DNA from: Lineus longissimus
Taxonomy: Eukaryota; Nemertea; Pilidiophora; Heteronemertea; Lineidae
DNA length: 64,000 nucleotides
Direction of reading: 5' to 3'
Assembly (NCBI RefSeq): GCF_910592395.1
Contig: NC_088320.1
Coordinates: 5,580,001-5,644,000, forward strand
Shown here: piece by piece, positions 1 to 14,503 of the stretch
Layout of the letters: the number at the start of each line of letters is the position of its first letter
Numbering within the stretch: the first letter of the stretch is position 1
The notes under the pieces: generated by a model
Told to the model about the DNA's origin: nothing
What the model saw: only the letters and a program-made list of their open reading frames with translations
Database searches by the model: none
Translations under genes and position numbers: made by a program

Positions 1-3000
1 AGTCTGTGGCAAAGGTCACAGGACAAGCCCGCGTCAATCACACGTTGGTGATAGAATTTTGGAACTGAAGCTAAGTTGATGAGGTCAACTGTAATTTAAT
101 GAGGAAGAGTAACCATCGCCAAATTTTTCATTTACTTGAGATATACTAATTGATTATCTTTTTCGTTTCATCTTGACTATTTCTGCATCTGATGAGGTGA
201 AGTAAAGGTGGTAATTTGTGCCACGTTCTTAGAAATAAAGGTATTTGAGACTCTTATGTTTTTCATTTCGCTCGAAAACCTGTAAGGGCACATGATGGTG
301 TTGACCTTAAAAAGAAATATCTTTTTTAAAGTATAATACGGATGTGCTAATGTTTGGTTTAAAAACGCTTGCTGTTCATAAAGTTAAACATAGCTCAGTT
401 ATCGAAGAAAATCTAGAGCTTTTTTAGAATAGATTATTTCTAAAGCAGTTTTTCTCATTGAGCAGGACAACTTGTTTTGAATTGAAGTTTAAATTATGGA
501 CCGTGGCCACGAATGAATAATAAGACCACCATGCAATCAGCTTGTTCAAATAAACTGCCATTACGAGGGTGAAATCATCATTATCAATTTGAACTTAATC
601 ATCCGGTAGCTGGGGGCTCATTTTAAATTAAAAATGAATGATATACCGCTTTGATAAGGACACTTATATAGATGTTTAATTCTGATTTGATAAGGTGTCA
701 TTTGATCTGGTATATAATTTCATTTGATTGATGAAGGTATGATAGCTTCGTCACGCTCAGCAGCATCAGAGGTTGGCGAAACTGGTGGTAACATGAGCAA
801 TGACTTCGCGGCTTTCACAGTGATGTTTTTTATGATATGATAGAATTCATATTTCTTTTCATTTAACTTCTTGCTGAGGTATCATTATATACCGTACTTA
901 TAATACTTGAAAATAATTACATAACAAAATGTGGCATTTCTTAAAAGTTACTTGTGCGGACCTTTGATTCATCTGAATATGACTGAATACTTAAAGTTAA
1001 CTTATCACTGCATCCTGATTGTGACTTGTCCTCAAAATACCTATTTAGGACAAATGAACGTATACGATGCAATAAAGAACACTAGGAATATTATTTCGTG
1101 CATTACAACGATAATAAGGATGATTTGTTATATTGTTGCATTACGACAACCGGCCATTATGCTCAGCTAGGCCTACTCTGATGAGAGAAGAGGAATGAGT
1201 TGGGTCCATTTTCAAAGTCCCCTGAAAAGAAATTCTGTGCAATATTTGAATCAGGGATAGAGACCCTTTAACCTGGTGGAGATAGCTCTGGACGCTCGAC
1301 TTTGCCACGGGGAATGCTCTCGTTCGTGCGACAGGTTATTTCGACACCGTCTCTACCACCAAATCGCCTCTCATTTAGAGACGCTAGACTATAATCAGCT
1401 GATTATCATCCATCTAACCGGGCCCTTACACCCCTCTTCATTACAGTCATCCGAATCAAAATAGGGACAATTCTAACAGAGTGGCAAAACGGGCCAAATG
1501 GGCGCAAATTTGCCACTGGAGATTTGGTGCAATTTTGACAATTTAGGCTTAAAATTACCATCGAATTATCGCAGTACCACAACAGTGTTACCTGTGAAAG
1601 AATGGTAATTTTATGATGGGTTTCCTTTGGATTGGTGGGTAATTTCGAGTAATTCATCCAATTTGTCTGTTTCTATAATAATTGAAGGGTTTAGGACAAT
1701 CTGTTTCGGTGTTAAGCTTATCAGGCTGGCTGGAGTTATCTGGCTATCGTGTTCGCGAAGTCAGGTTAGAGTGTTCGAAGACGGCGGACGGGTAGCACAT
1801 CGAAGACGGCGGCGATTTTTCCTACATTTCACAATGGAATACATTGTTTACATCACTGTGTGATTTTCCTGTTGTATTGAAATATGGAATACGTTTACAT
1901 TCTTTTACAGTTATTGTGTGATTTGACTCCCAGATCGGGGCAAACTCTCTGATATAGAAGACAACGTAAACCATGTCATAAAGTGATATTGTCGTCAGTT
2001 TCAAATGATCTTATCCCGGCAATCTGCAAGTGTTGTCCTCTTAAGAATGGAAATGATGGTCAAACACGACGGAGTATCTCTCTGCGCAAGTTAGTAATGA
2101 TAGGGATGATTTGTTATCACATGTTTCTACCTCAAAAAGGGTCATGGTGTGCTCACATTAGCCAATGTTAGAAGAAATAGGAATTTTACAGCCACAAAAA
2201 CAGAATCTCTGAGGAATATTCTTCGCATCGAAGGAGAAGCACAAAAAGGCAAACTGTAAAACTTTGGACTTGGAATAATTGTCAACATCGTGTTGTGATT
2301 GATTCTTCTGAATGCAACCAGTGTGTTTTGTGGACAGAAGAAGAATTTTTTATTTCTATCATGCGTGTATGTTTTTCTCTTCGATTAAGGTTATACACAA
2401 TCTTTGGTACACAAGTATATTCAGGCGTAGTGGGCCTAAATATCTAGATGGGAAATCGTTCCCAAAACAAGGGTCGACGGCCTTGCATACGCCGCGACGC
2501 TGAGAAGTGAACTTATATTAAAAGAAAAAGCCTTAGCATCGAATGTCCTCCGTAAAAACACAGACCTAAGTGGAATATTTAGGTCCGTGTTGAAAAAGCG
2601 CCTCACCAGTCCAACAAGCGACAAGTCAGGCCTCGCCAGCGTCCCCGATAAATCATTCTGATACCAGTAAGAAGGTCTTTTACAGACACAAAATTAGCCA
2701 TAACATTTCAGATATGAATGAATTTATTCATACGCAGCGTGGGAGCGACCACCCTAATTATGCCTAACTGATTGAGACGCAGCCGTACGGAGTAGTAACA
2801 CGGGTACCAAGCGATGGCAGGTCATGTTTATATCAATCCGATAACACGCAATGACGCGCTCTCAAGATGGCGGGCAGAAAGTGGCGCTGGGAATCTTCCG
2901 GTGGCCATTATCGTCCAAATAATCACGGAACCATCATTATAGGTCCTGGTATCTCGTCTTTTATCTTGTGTTCATTGCGCCTCGTCCTTTGCACGCGATC

Positions 3001-6000
3001 TGGCCATTCTATAGTTATTCTCAAACGGTTCCCAGTTGGTCACGTGATGCATGTCTCTATCGAGAGCAGGTTTTAAAAGCGATGATAGTAGTTTCTGTGT
3101 CAATCACTCAAAACTTATTGAAATATTGAATCTTACTTATATAAGTTTTTAATCTAAACAACTAAGTTTATACCGTTTCTACATGTACCATAAGAAAGGA
3201 ATCGCTTTGAATCATGGTCTCCCTTGGAACAACATGTTTCACTTCTGCGTTGAACTCTCAACCCAAAGTAACACTCACAGTTCGATTCCGTGTTACCCCC
3301 CGGGAGTCTTTACCAAGTTCTATGTAACCCTAAACGATAATTGCTCAACTTAACTTTCCGCGGCCTATTATTTTTCATAATCAATCGTGATTAAATAACG
3401 CAGAATAACTCCAGTTGCGTGTGACACCCTCTTACCCAGCGGAACACTCCCCGTGATTTTTTTTAGCCGGAAGATCACACCGGTAGCATTATGACAGCTA
3501 GCATCACGCTAAAGATGCTATCCTGCTCATATGATTAGCGACAATCAGTTCTAGGCTCTATTCTTATTGCCTGTTTGCAGTCTTTCTCGAATCTGTACAG
3601 AACCATGCCTTATTCCGATTCCGATACCATACAGCAGAGCAAGACACGCTTTCAAAAAAGGACATAAGCGGCCAGGAAAACTTCTGACTATAGCAAGAGC
3701 ACCGAGTTACCTCAAATTGACAAAGTGGTTGCATCTGCTAAAATATTTTGAATAAAAAAACCCAACCCCGCCCAGTTTCAATTGAAAATCTCCCCAGCTT
3801 AGATTGCAAGACATTTTTGAAAGACTTGCAATATTTGCACAAGAAATGATAACAAACAGAGGCGCGCGGGGTCTGGCATTTGAAATAAAGGTAGTAGTTC
3901 CATCTGACCTCAGGGCTGGTACAGGGGGACAGCACTGTGTTTATATTTGTAACAAAGTGAATGGAGCTTTTTTTTTAAATGCGCATAAAAAATGAAGTCA
4001 TTTTTCCATGTTTTCTTTAATTCTTGGTTTTATTGTACAAAAACACCAACTGTTGGATGAATTTGAAATAAAAAAAATATCCCCCGGGAACGGGATCCAC
4101 GCGCCAGGATTATCATTTCTAACTTTTAAAAAGTCGTGGATATTGAGTACAAGAACCCTCCCTGACATGCCTGAGGAAGTTATCAAAATTTGGACCTTTC
4201 TTAGTCTTAAAAACGACAAACTGCTGATTTCGCTCATTGACAGCGTAGCAGGCATTCCAGTGATTAACGTTCTTGCCGAAAGACACTTTGATCAATTCTC
4301 AAGAAAACAATACAGGTAGTCATTCTTTGTTGGTGACATTATTGGTTATCTGAGTTATAAGCTGTCAGTTGTTGATGAGAGAAAAATGCAAGTCCTATAA
4401 TGTCTGGTTTCGTGGATGCTGACCTTGACAAGGTGCACGTGTTTGCGTGCTCCTTGGCCCTAAGGGCTACGCTGGCAATGGCTCCTTGCAGGTCAAACCA
4501 TGCTCGACAGGTCTAAGGCAACTCATTTCGTCGCTATATACGTATATACAAGTATAAGTCACAGAAACGACAACTTTAACTCAAAGGTTTTCTAAAGCTC
4601 AAAACTTTCTTGTGTGTAAGTAAAACACAGGATAAGTCCTTTGTCGGCACTGGTTGGCCATCATTTTGATATTGGTTAATTTCACTGATATATGAAAGCT
4701 CTTGTCGCTGTCAGATTTCAGAAACGGTTATCTTTAAAACTTATTATCATTGTATCAAATTCTCATCATGCGTACGACGTGCTTCAGCAAAAATGAGCCG
4801 TGCGTAGTTTAATTATGCGTCAATGGTAAAACCGTAAATATAATTGGATTTCCATCATGGTTAGAGCGAAAATCAGATTCGATTCCGTCCATTGCATCTG
4901 CATTAGTACCCAAGAAGCAGTACATTGCAATGTACATAATGCGCTGCTGATTGTATCACTGTTACATTGAAGTGGATAGCGGTCTTCGATTCATACCATT
5001 TTATAGGTGCATGCTAGTGCACATCCGATACAGCCTGTACACATCTTCCTAGGATGGATTCATGGCTGGGTTGATGTCAATAGAAACATGATCTTTGTTA
5101 CGAAATCACGTAAAATGCCAAGACTTATTAGATTTTTATCAGCCGGTGACCTGACTTGATATAGATGGGCTAACCGCCGTATGATGGGCGTTAACCTACC
5201 GGTGTGTAGCTAATTGATGTTGACAGCAAGGGAGAATGGCGGCCAGATGGCACGGGATTAGCCAACAAATAAACATGCTGCTTGAACCAGTTCAGCTAAG
5301 ATGGAAAACGGGCTCAGAGACCTTAAAATGCAATGCTTGTGCCAGTTTTGCATATACTGGAGGTGGTCACCATGTATTTGGACAACGTAAAACTTCGAAA
5401 ATGAAATTGATTGGACATTTTTGACAAGAGCATGTTTAGCAAAAAGAGTGTACCTACGTATGATTCATTGGACAATTAATAAAGACTAGTCTTCATTATA
5501 TCTTAAGACAAGTTATTCTTCTGAAACATTATTATTGGAATCTAGAACGTTTGCTTTTGATTTCATTTAACCGTTGAATTAGACAATAAAGGATTGGGCA
5601 TTTGCCGAATAGACGTTTAACTGATGACATGAATTGATCGATTTGAGATGCATCCAACCAATAATAATGACACGTTTCCCACGTAGATTTAATCGAAGTT
5701 ATAGGCCTTGAAGTGCCTTTGAAAGAAACATGCTGCCTTTATTTAAGAATAACAGGCCGGTACGAGTGAGAAACGGTGCTTTTGTGCGCGCAATTGGCTT
5801 TGCATTGATAATCATCTCAAATACACACTCCACGAGATATCTAAATGTCACGAATCATATCATTGCGTTTATCGTTGCAAACACGCATTGTATGTGCATT
5901 TATTGTTGGAGATGTGATGAGGTCACGTCATCACATAATGGAGGTGAGATTCTCCATGCTCGACATGGCATAGGAATGCATACAACAATGCCTTAACAAA

Positions 6001-8602
6001 TATTTAGTTACATGGGTATTTGTGATGCCTCGACTGGTTACTAATCTTGCTTCGATTGGACTACTTGACTTGCTATGAGAATGGTAATTTATGAATTTAG
6101 ATTAACTGTCGATTAACCCTTCGAGGGTTTGTGACATTTCGAGAAAAGAAATCACAATCTTTCAACCAATACTGAAATCAATCATCGATCATGCCGATAA
6201 TTCCCACGATGCCCAATCAAATAGGTAACCGGCAGAAGAGTATGGGTCACGATAGTCTCGTCCGTACCTTTTCTCGAATGAACTTTGAGGTGTAACCTTA
6301 CACCCCTTATTTTCACCAGGCACAATAGCTCGGGCAAGTCTATTCTTACCGGAAATCTCAATATCGATCCAAGGCAGACATGCTATCTAAGCATTCTCTC
6401 TTGTAGTACACGCTAAGTTATTATGCGGCGATCGGGAATATTGATACACGCACCAATTGCATACAGATAACAGCTTCAGCATCCATGCAGGTGACAGGCA
6501 TTATGACTGACTCTTGGCGTCGCCTGATTCTCGAAATAGGAAATAGACACAGTTGGACCAACAGTAGTATATGGGTACGAACGGCGTATCCCTCTAAGTT
6601 ATTGAAACAGTAAATCAAAACCCGACCATTTCATCTTGATTGCTGAGTTCGCGCACACCTAGAATGCGATCGTCCTACACAGGTAACACACATTCAAACT
6701 GACAGGAGGAAAAAAACAAGTTGAACATAAATCATTGGGCCGACCCCGCCGACGAATGTCTGTGACTGTGTTCTGTCCCGGGCAGTCTGGGTTCATAATA
6801 GACGAAGATTCTTCTGTACTATGAATGGGGGCAGGAGCGCACTACCAGCACTACTGACGCCGCATCACTGCGGGAAGCCACCCCTAGCCTCGGGCATTTC
6901 TCTTCCATTGGCCGGCCCCGCTTTAATGAACAGAGCGACCGAGATGCGCTATTTAGAGGCAAATAATGGCCTTTTCTCGTTCATTTCTCGCACAAAGCCG
7001 GTGTTGACACTGTCAGTGCGCGTCTTGGTGTTGGACAAGACATGCAATTGATAATACCTGTTGGTCACGCCTCAGTGCGCCTTCACCATAGCATGAGAGA
7101 AATTTGCTAACCTCCAGGCAAACAATGTTTGTATTCTCCTGCAAGGAACCATTCGCTACTCATTCAATCGCAACTGGATCATCAGCGTGTGAAGGGCCAT
7201 TGACTTTTCGAGTGTCTCGTATTCTTTGTAAAAAAGTTCCCCATCTCGAGATATGAGGCGTTCCCGTGTTGATTTAGCCGGCACAGTGTCAAGTACGAGG
7301 AGTGAGTCGGCCACCGCGGCCCCCAGTGTTATAATTGGTTTATGAATCTATTCATATCGAAATGGTAAATATGTCTCGCTATGTCCCGCCCTCGGCTCCA
7401 GAAAGCTTCGCTATGATATGAGGTTTTTGAATACCTTGTCTCGCTATAGTCGCCTCCGATATTCCTGCCGTCTACGATTTTCTCCGGTTCCGCAGACATC
7501 AGATACGACAATATGTACTGCGACTAGTGGCAGACTTCGCACGCCTTACGAATGACGAACGACGAAGTAAGGTCGGTATTGTCATGGTCCATTTGTTGTA
7601 GTACAGGAAGGAAGTGACCATTGACTATGGCATTGGTTATCTTTGGGAAGCAAATGCACATGCTAATGCAACTGAGATGTACATAATGCACATGTACTTC
7701 ATTTCTCAAATGACTTTTGACTGAGATGTACGAATGCTTTCCTTAAACCAATCAAGTTCACCAGTGACAAAAAAAATCAGGCCGGTCTACTGTTGCCGGA
7801 AATCGATTCCAAGTTGTTGGATATCGATTCGAGGAAAAGGTCAAGTTATTTTCGATTCTCCATCTTTTTCGACCCCTACGTCTTACACCAATAACACCAA
7901 TCCAACCCTTAAGCTGATTTTAGATCTTAGAGCCTCATGTGTCAAGATGGCAAACTGTCACACAACCTCCTTGAGATCATAACCCAAAAGCACCTCCAGT
8001 TTCCACCCTACCCCATCCCCTCTCAGGAAGACATACAGGAAGGCCTACGGTTCACGAGCTCTGTGTGATATCGGCACGAACTATAACTCATGTCTAGTTA
8101 TCTGCTGGTGACACCTCTACCACTAATGATATCGTTATACACAACGGAATCAATTGAGGGAAGAAAAGAGCACTTTAGGAATCGCCTCGACAATGCACAA
8201 TATCACTATCGGATTTCAATTGGAAATTAGAATTAATGATTTGTCCATAATACAATTGAACTTTACCGATGTATGGCTTTAGTTCACACCTTTATGACTG
8301 ACCTAGTTTATAAGATTCATTACTATTTCAGCTTGACTGATCATCTCGAAAATGCCCGAGGCTTACTGATCGAAAAAAAGTACCAAAATCCCCCCAAAAT
8401 CCAAGTCGATGCTGGCAATGTTTTGTTGGTGTTTGTACGTGTATTTTTACTTGGTGTTGCTGGATTGAAGATATTTGAAAATGTAATAACAACATTTCAA
8501 GGCTGTTCAGTGCATGGATCAAAAATATATAAGGCGAGCTTTTACATTTTGGATGGATTTATCAGTAAATTAGCTACCTGGCTAGATAAAACATATCTCC
8601 AA
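1..8602. other. Gene-free stretch
   Basis: I see no supportable gene here. Short open frames exist on both strands, often overlapping each other, and none shows a recognisable domain or a convincing pair of splice sites. The frame at 4008-4319 (103 codons) ends next to a donor-like CAG/GTAG. It has an equally open antisense frame, so I do not call it coding. Composition is mixed, with GC-richer patches near 2.8-3.1 kb and 6.7-7.1 kb that could be regulatory. No repeat structure stands out. Confidence 0.6.
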
Positions 8603-8844
8603 GATCGAAAATACAGATAAGATTCATTTAAGATTCGTAGTTAAGATCTTATGCAGTTTAGTGTACATCGCGTGTGCATTCGTTAAAAGATTCGTGTAAT
8701 AATGCACACGTGCATGTACACGAAACTGCATTCTTAACTAAGAATCTTACAAGAATCTTGTAACAAATGTATGCACATGTACACGAAGTCGAATAAAATC
8801 TTAACTAAGAATCTAAGAAGAATCCTGTCTGGATAATCGACCTC
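8603..8844. mobile_element. MITE-like TIR element, copy 1
   Basis: A short non-coding element with imperfect terminal inverted repeats: a GATCGAAAATACAGATAAG-type left end against a CTGTCTGGATAATCGACC-type right end. Inside is a strong dyad in which GCAGTTTAGTGTACAT pairs with a matching arm ending ACGAAACTGC. AAGATTCTTA/TTAAGAT motifs recur. The same ends and internal motifs recur near 13.6 and 14.5 kb, so it is a dispersed family. No transposase frame is present, so it would be non-autonomous. End coordinates are approximate. Confidence 0.65.
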
Positions 8845-9835
8845 GGATGATGCTGTCCCTACTGGCAAGATTATCATAGTCGAAAACTACGGTGACAAAT
8901 CATCGGCTGCTTTAGAGACAAGTACAGATGGGTTTGTAGACTACTAGAAAACATTGGTCATATTATTATAGAAATTCAACTGCTATCTTATTTGCCACTG
9001 GAACTGCTGGTGAAATCAGTCTCTGGTACAACTTCTCCCAAAGAATCAACTGGTGGTTTTGAGTGAGTAGATAGCAGTGAAGGAGGGCCCACCAAACTTT
9101 CAAGAAGATTCGCCTTGACAGCCATCCGTAGTCAAAAACACACATGAGATATGCCCCAGTAGCCGCAAACTCCCCAAGACAATAAAACAGAGGGATGGGC
9201 AAGAAGATCAAAAGATCCCTTCGCATCCTCGAAAACCCAGGTCATTAGGGAAGAGGGCGTTCAGACCCTTTCTTTCCTGTGCCCCAACCTGAAGCTGCAA
9301 GGACCATCAGGAGCCATAGTGACCTAATTGAGTCAATTTGAACCCCGAGTGATTTTTCCCAGAGAAGGTCGTCGTGTGAAGCTTGTATTTTAAGCACCCC
9401 ATTGAAGGGCCCTTCATTAAAAGTACAAATGTAAAGTTGTATTTTTGTTGCTCAATGAAGAGCAAAATTTAATTAGCTCAATCGAGTTTTGTTGGAGTCT
9501 GGCTATTGTGTTTCGGTGCTTAATGAGTGTTTACGTTTAACTTTTTACAAGATGCCCTTATTATCAAGACGGGGAAGGCGTGGCCCCTTTGTGTCCCTCA
9601 AGTCTGCAGGATAAGCCCTTAGAGCATCACTATCGCTGGCCATGATACGTGTTGTTAAATTTGACCGAATAAAAGCGCAATTTTGTAGCCAGACCGTTAC
9701 GTCTTTCAGGCTATTTGCGGCCGTCCTAAATTGAAAATAAACTGTAACATCCCGATTTGATCATGGCCGGAAATCTGTTTCGTTTTATGTCAAGTCTTGG
9801 TCGGTTATAACGTTCAGTTCCGTTGATAAAATACG

Positions 9836-9895
9836 ATGATGATGATGACGACGACGACGATGGTGATGATGACGATGATGATGATGATGATGACC
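9836..9895. repeat. GAT/GAC trinucleotide microsatellite
   Basis: An interrupted run of GAT and GAC triplets of about 60 bp. Its minus strand gives poly-Ser or poly-His frames, which come from the repeat and are not genes. Confidence 0.9.
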
Positions 9896-12734
9896 ACATT
9901 GCACATGGCAAATTGCTACTGGTAGGCTACAATCCATGTAGATTATTGGGAACATTTTAAAAACACATAAAGCTTGCCGTGGCTGTTTTGCCGGGCTCAT
10001 GCACGGTTAGATGAAGTTCACACCAAGGGTATACACAAACGTACCATCGGGTCGTGAAAATTTGTAGATTCCAACAAGGAATCTCAGTTGCACTCTTGTT
10101 TCCCGTGGCTCTCTTTTCAAACTGTTTCTTTTCGCACTTCATTTACCAGAAAACAGGGTCACTTCTCCTTCAATAATTAGTGGTTGATGTGCGTTTCCCA
10201 GCACCTGCAACACGTGGCTTTGCATTCTTCATGTGGTTAATTACAGCATGCCCAAAATGTCAAACTCACTTGCTGGGTTTCCTCGGAATCCACCCGCCGG
10301 GTCCATGTTCAAATCCGTCGCAGAGAACTTTACTTGTAAAACTTTAAGTAGACTACAAGCAGGATTGAAAATGTATCTTCCGACTGTGAACCTGACAGTA
10401 TTTTAGAGGAAACCAAGCTTAGGAAGTGATACTAGCAAGACGATATGCTGTTTCTAACTTGTGTTGTCTTCTCTAATTTCTCAAGATAATTGGCACTTCT
10501 CATCATCTGACCTTGGTTGTTGTTGTTGTTACTTTGCAGAATTGTAACTATGTGAGGCTAATGCCGTGCACGACCTGCAGATGAGCGTAAAGAACAACCA
10601 TTTGAACTAGCAAATCTTTCCACTGATGAGCAGTGCAAGAGATGGCACCTCGTCCTGTTCAAGGTGAATACACATATTAGGATTCTGGTGTTTCATCTTC
10701 GTCATTTTATTAACACCATTAGGACATTCGAGATGAAGAACAGCCACATATAAAGAATTCTTTTGTTATTCCTGTGTAAAGCGATACAAACGGACATCAC
10801 TGACACGGTGCAGAACTCGAAGCAACCTACAGATCAATCTTGACAAGCTTCCTTCATGCCACATGCATCAGCTAAACTTACACAGCCATGGTCTCGAAGC
10901 GAAGCCCGATGCCAGAAGCGAAGTTGGATGCTGGGACATGATGCGTACCGTATTGGAATGTCGCTGGGTCTGCGGGATGCTGGTCCATGCTCCCTAATTA
11001 ATCGACCTTACGTCGCATCAGAGACAAGTAATCCTTGTGTTGGAATGTTACAGTGTCCCTAGGGGGGTACACGTCCTCCCTAATTAAGCCTGATGCCACG
11101 GCGTGTCGGCCACAGAGCCGTAGACATGTTGGTTAGTCCCGGCTGCGCGGGCAGATGGCGAAACAATGTCCGTAAATCTCTCTGAAAACTAACAAGTTTC
11201 GCATCAGGCTAGTTATATAAACCAACACCAACACCTATAGTTAGTTTGCAGCAGGACAGAGGAAGTAAGGGCCCCGGGGACCATTATAATCATCGGAATG
11301 GTGGAAGACAAATAAAACAGGACCCTAAGTCACCCTCACCTGTCTCTGGCTTTACTTTACGGTTAAAGGCTGTGGTGCTGTCATAAATCGCATGTAAAAA
11401 TGCAATATCTGTACAGGGAATGGGCATGTCGAAACCTTTACAACCGCCTGGGGATACTACTTGCCAAACTAGTGGGTCGTAAAACCTGCCCCAACACAGA
11501 AGTCTGAAACCATTTGCCGATTTATACTCCTTCTCTACGCCGTGATTTTGTTGGTCGTAAATGTATTTATGGTAGAATGCTTACAGGCGAAATTTTCACC
11601 ACCAGGGTACAAAATGCCGTTGGCTCCACATCACTAATTGACCAATCAGCCTAGTACTTAAGAAATCAATGCTTGGTCCCGAATTCTACTTTGAAGTCAT
11701 CTTGAAAAAAGGAATTTTACCACTATTGCTGTGTAAGAATGGTAAGTTTGGTTGATAAGGATTCAATTTAATTTAGGTCCTCTTCTGAAGGAAAACTTTA
11801 GAGAAGAGAAACGAACTTCAAAGACTTCGGTGTGTAAAATGTGATAAGATTTTCAAAGATAAAAAAGATCTACCCTTATGTATTTTCCAATTCACTCTTG
11901 AGAAAGCATTTTTGGCTAATCTAATTGAATTTGATTGACAACAGCGATTCGATCCCTTGAAAGTTCAAAGAGGCTTCGGAGTGAGAGATGAGCAAATGTG
12001 TTTTTATTATGCTCAATGTTCTGGCGGTCACATCTCAAAGCCCAACAGGCAAAATCAGGGAGGCAACAATCATAGCATTGCCATGGCAACTCCTATTATT
12101 TCCGCGGTAATTGCGTTTGACAAGCGCGCATCACCGGGGATATTGGAGTTTTGGCGGCGAGAGTGGAAAGTGACATCCAGGCGAAGTAGTGATGGATAAA
12201 GCGAAAGATAATGGGGGTAATTTTCTCATGTTTTACCGTCTTAAGTCAGAGACGTGAAAGTGGCTGCGATGCGCGTATACGGCGTGTTCTTTTGTGTCTC
12301 TGGCTCCAACAGCCGTGCGGAAACTTCGTATTAAGGTTTAATAACTTCCCCTTTTCGATAATAGTCCTGTTAACAGCGGCTACAAAGAAGCCATGAGCCC
12401 AGGAAGGGGGAATGAAGAGTCAGTTTCGCGCACTCTGGCAAACACTAAAGGCTCTTTATCTACTAGAAATGTCTCTTTCCCCCTGCAAGCCTCGGCAAAT
12501 GCGCGTAATTGTCCTGGCGTTATCCTGCAAGAGCCAAATTATCCGAGTATTGAGTTTTTAATTACTGCAATTGACGCTGTATGTTCCGTCTTACCAGTCA
12601 TAAGGAAAATCAGCATCAGTCGGAGATGTCAGAATATCAGTACTTCGGTCATAGATTATAACATATATTGTGCGAACATAAACGGTCATCATCAATCGTT
12701 GTCAGCATTCAGTCACCAATTTCGATCATGACCG

Positions 12735-13085
12735 CCATGTTTACTCTGTACACTAATCATGCTAATTAGGGGCCAAATATTATTTAACTAATCAACTGGG
12801 ATGGTGGGGTTCATAGAGCTGAGGACCTTATCTTTATTGTTAATTATTTCTAATATGACTGGGTAAGTTTACATTCGAAGAGTGCGCCTATTAATCAGCG
12901 CCGCACGTGCGAGTGGCGATCACGTGCCCTCGTTACTTGCCGCCCATTCTTGGCCGTTGTTTCTGACCCGACTCCAGCGTTTTGTTACACTTTCGCAAAC
13001 GAGCAAGGCAGAAAAGGTGAAATTAGCACCCCATGGTTTAATAATTTAGTCTTTAATTTACCTCGCGCGTGGTGACCACAACAAA
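12735..13085. promoter_or_regulatory. Possible regulatory region (motif cluster)
   Basis: A non-coding segment with several homeodomain-type cores (CTAATCATGCTAATTAG, TTAATTA, ATTAATC) and CACGTG/CACGTGC E-box cores within about 350 bp, plus paired stretches around GATCACGTG. This composition is typical of enhancers, but motif density alone is weak evidence. No promoter or reading frame is visible. Confidence 0.25.
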
Positions 13086-13624
13086 GTCAACCCGGGAGCT
13101 CAGAGAGAGATTCTCGCGAATTATCTCGCGACCGTACGCGGTACCTTTGACCCCGGAACCGGAAGGTAGGACAGTTAGTCTGAACATTGTAACAATTAGA
13201 TGTAAATTCTGCAGCAAATTGTAGAAGATTCGCTCTAATTAATTCCGGTTTCCGACCTGTCGTCTCATTAAGCTGACGTCTTGGCTGCTGCTGCTGCATT
13301 AAGAAAGTTCCCCTTGATTCTCACCTGAGTAAACCTAGATAAGGCGAATATTTAATTGCACGTATAATCAAGATTATCAACGCTTTAATCACATTTGATC
13401 GGTCTTAAATTTTTTGAAAAAATATTTGTTTGAAGTTTACAGTTTTTCAAGTTTAGAGTTTCTTCTCATTGACCTGGCGGTGTTATTGTTTGGATTGTCG
13501 GGGTGTCAAATCATACGCCAGGACATTGAGGAAGTTGAGATCTTGTTAGTGACCTGTGCTTCATAGTCAGTCAACGTTTCGTTCAGTGGGTTTAAACATG
13601 ATTAATCTCGCCAAGGTATTACCG

Positions 13625-13838
13625 AGGTCGAAAAATCCAGGTTAGATTCTTATAAAATGATTCTTTGTTCAGATCTTCAGTACAGCAATAATCTTACAAC
13701 AATCTTGATATAAGAACTTTAGTTATGAGCTTAACTAAGGGTCGTAAAAGAAGTTGGCAACAAATGAACATGAACATGTAGACAAAACATTGAATAAGAT
13801 CTTAACTTAGAATCTTATAAGAGTCTGGATTTTGACCT
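13625..13838. mobile_element. MITE-like TIR element, copy 2
   Basis: Second copy of the family at 8.6 kb. The left end, GGTCGAAAAATCCAG followed by GTTAGATTCTTA, is inverted at the right end as AAGAGTCTGGATTTTGACC. Internal AAGATC, TTAACT and AGAATCTTA motifs match copy 1. It is non-coding. Confidence 0.65.
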
Positions 13839-14503
13839 GGGTAGCTCGTAAAAAAAATAGTTGCCGAGTTCCATTCAGCTTATTCAATTGTGAGTGAATC
13901 CTGAGGGAACCCTCAAAATTTTTATACAATATGATACTTCATGATTGGAAAACAAGTGCATTGTAAAACCGCTTCATCTACGGCTTTAGGTCGCTTCAAA
14001 TCCAATTTGAAAGCCGTTTATCTCGCTATCAACGCGGTCTTAGTGAGACGGAAATGATGGTATAATCCTAAAAACGTGTGGAAATGTGACATATCCTCTC
14101 ACAAGTGACGCAGATTAAGTGAGATTTCCGCCATGGGAGAGGTGACCATTCAACAGCCTATTCCCACACTCTGCAGAGCGAGATTACCGCGAGAAGTCAA
14201 ACTCGCGGTCTGATGGCGTGATTTACGAAATCGCCTTCTTTTGTGGAGAGCGACTTTGGTCACTTCCGGCCACGCGTATTCTCCGTTCCTGAGATATTGC
14301 TGATATTCTGCGATTTTTGCTAAGACTAAGATTACAGCTGCTGACATGGTTTTGTGGACTAGATCTCGCCTAAGAGCAATTTCATTGTAAATGTAAGATG
14401 GAGATTATATGTATACATATTCTTGCCAATATCGATTACACATCTTACATACCGCCCTTCTAGATGGACGCGAGATCGGAGAGAGAGAACCAGAAACGAT
14501 CTC

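Larger units (their letters stand above)
8845..13624. other. Gene-free stretch with possible regulatory patches
   Basis: No gene is supported. The stretch contains a GAT/GAC repeat (9836-9895) and segments rich in TAATTA-type motifs near 10.98-11.10 kb and 12.74-13.08 kb. Frames at 11957-12199 and 12393-12731 show no domain and no splice context. Confidence 0.5.

Noticed and set aside
4008-4319. 103-codon frame ending near a donor-like CAG/GTAG
   Set aside because: An almost fully overlapping antisense frame is also open, and there is no acceptor, domain or partner exon.
9726-10000. Poly-Ser and poly-His minus-strand frames
   Set aside because: Translations of the GAT/GAC microsatellite.
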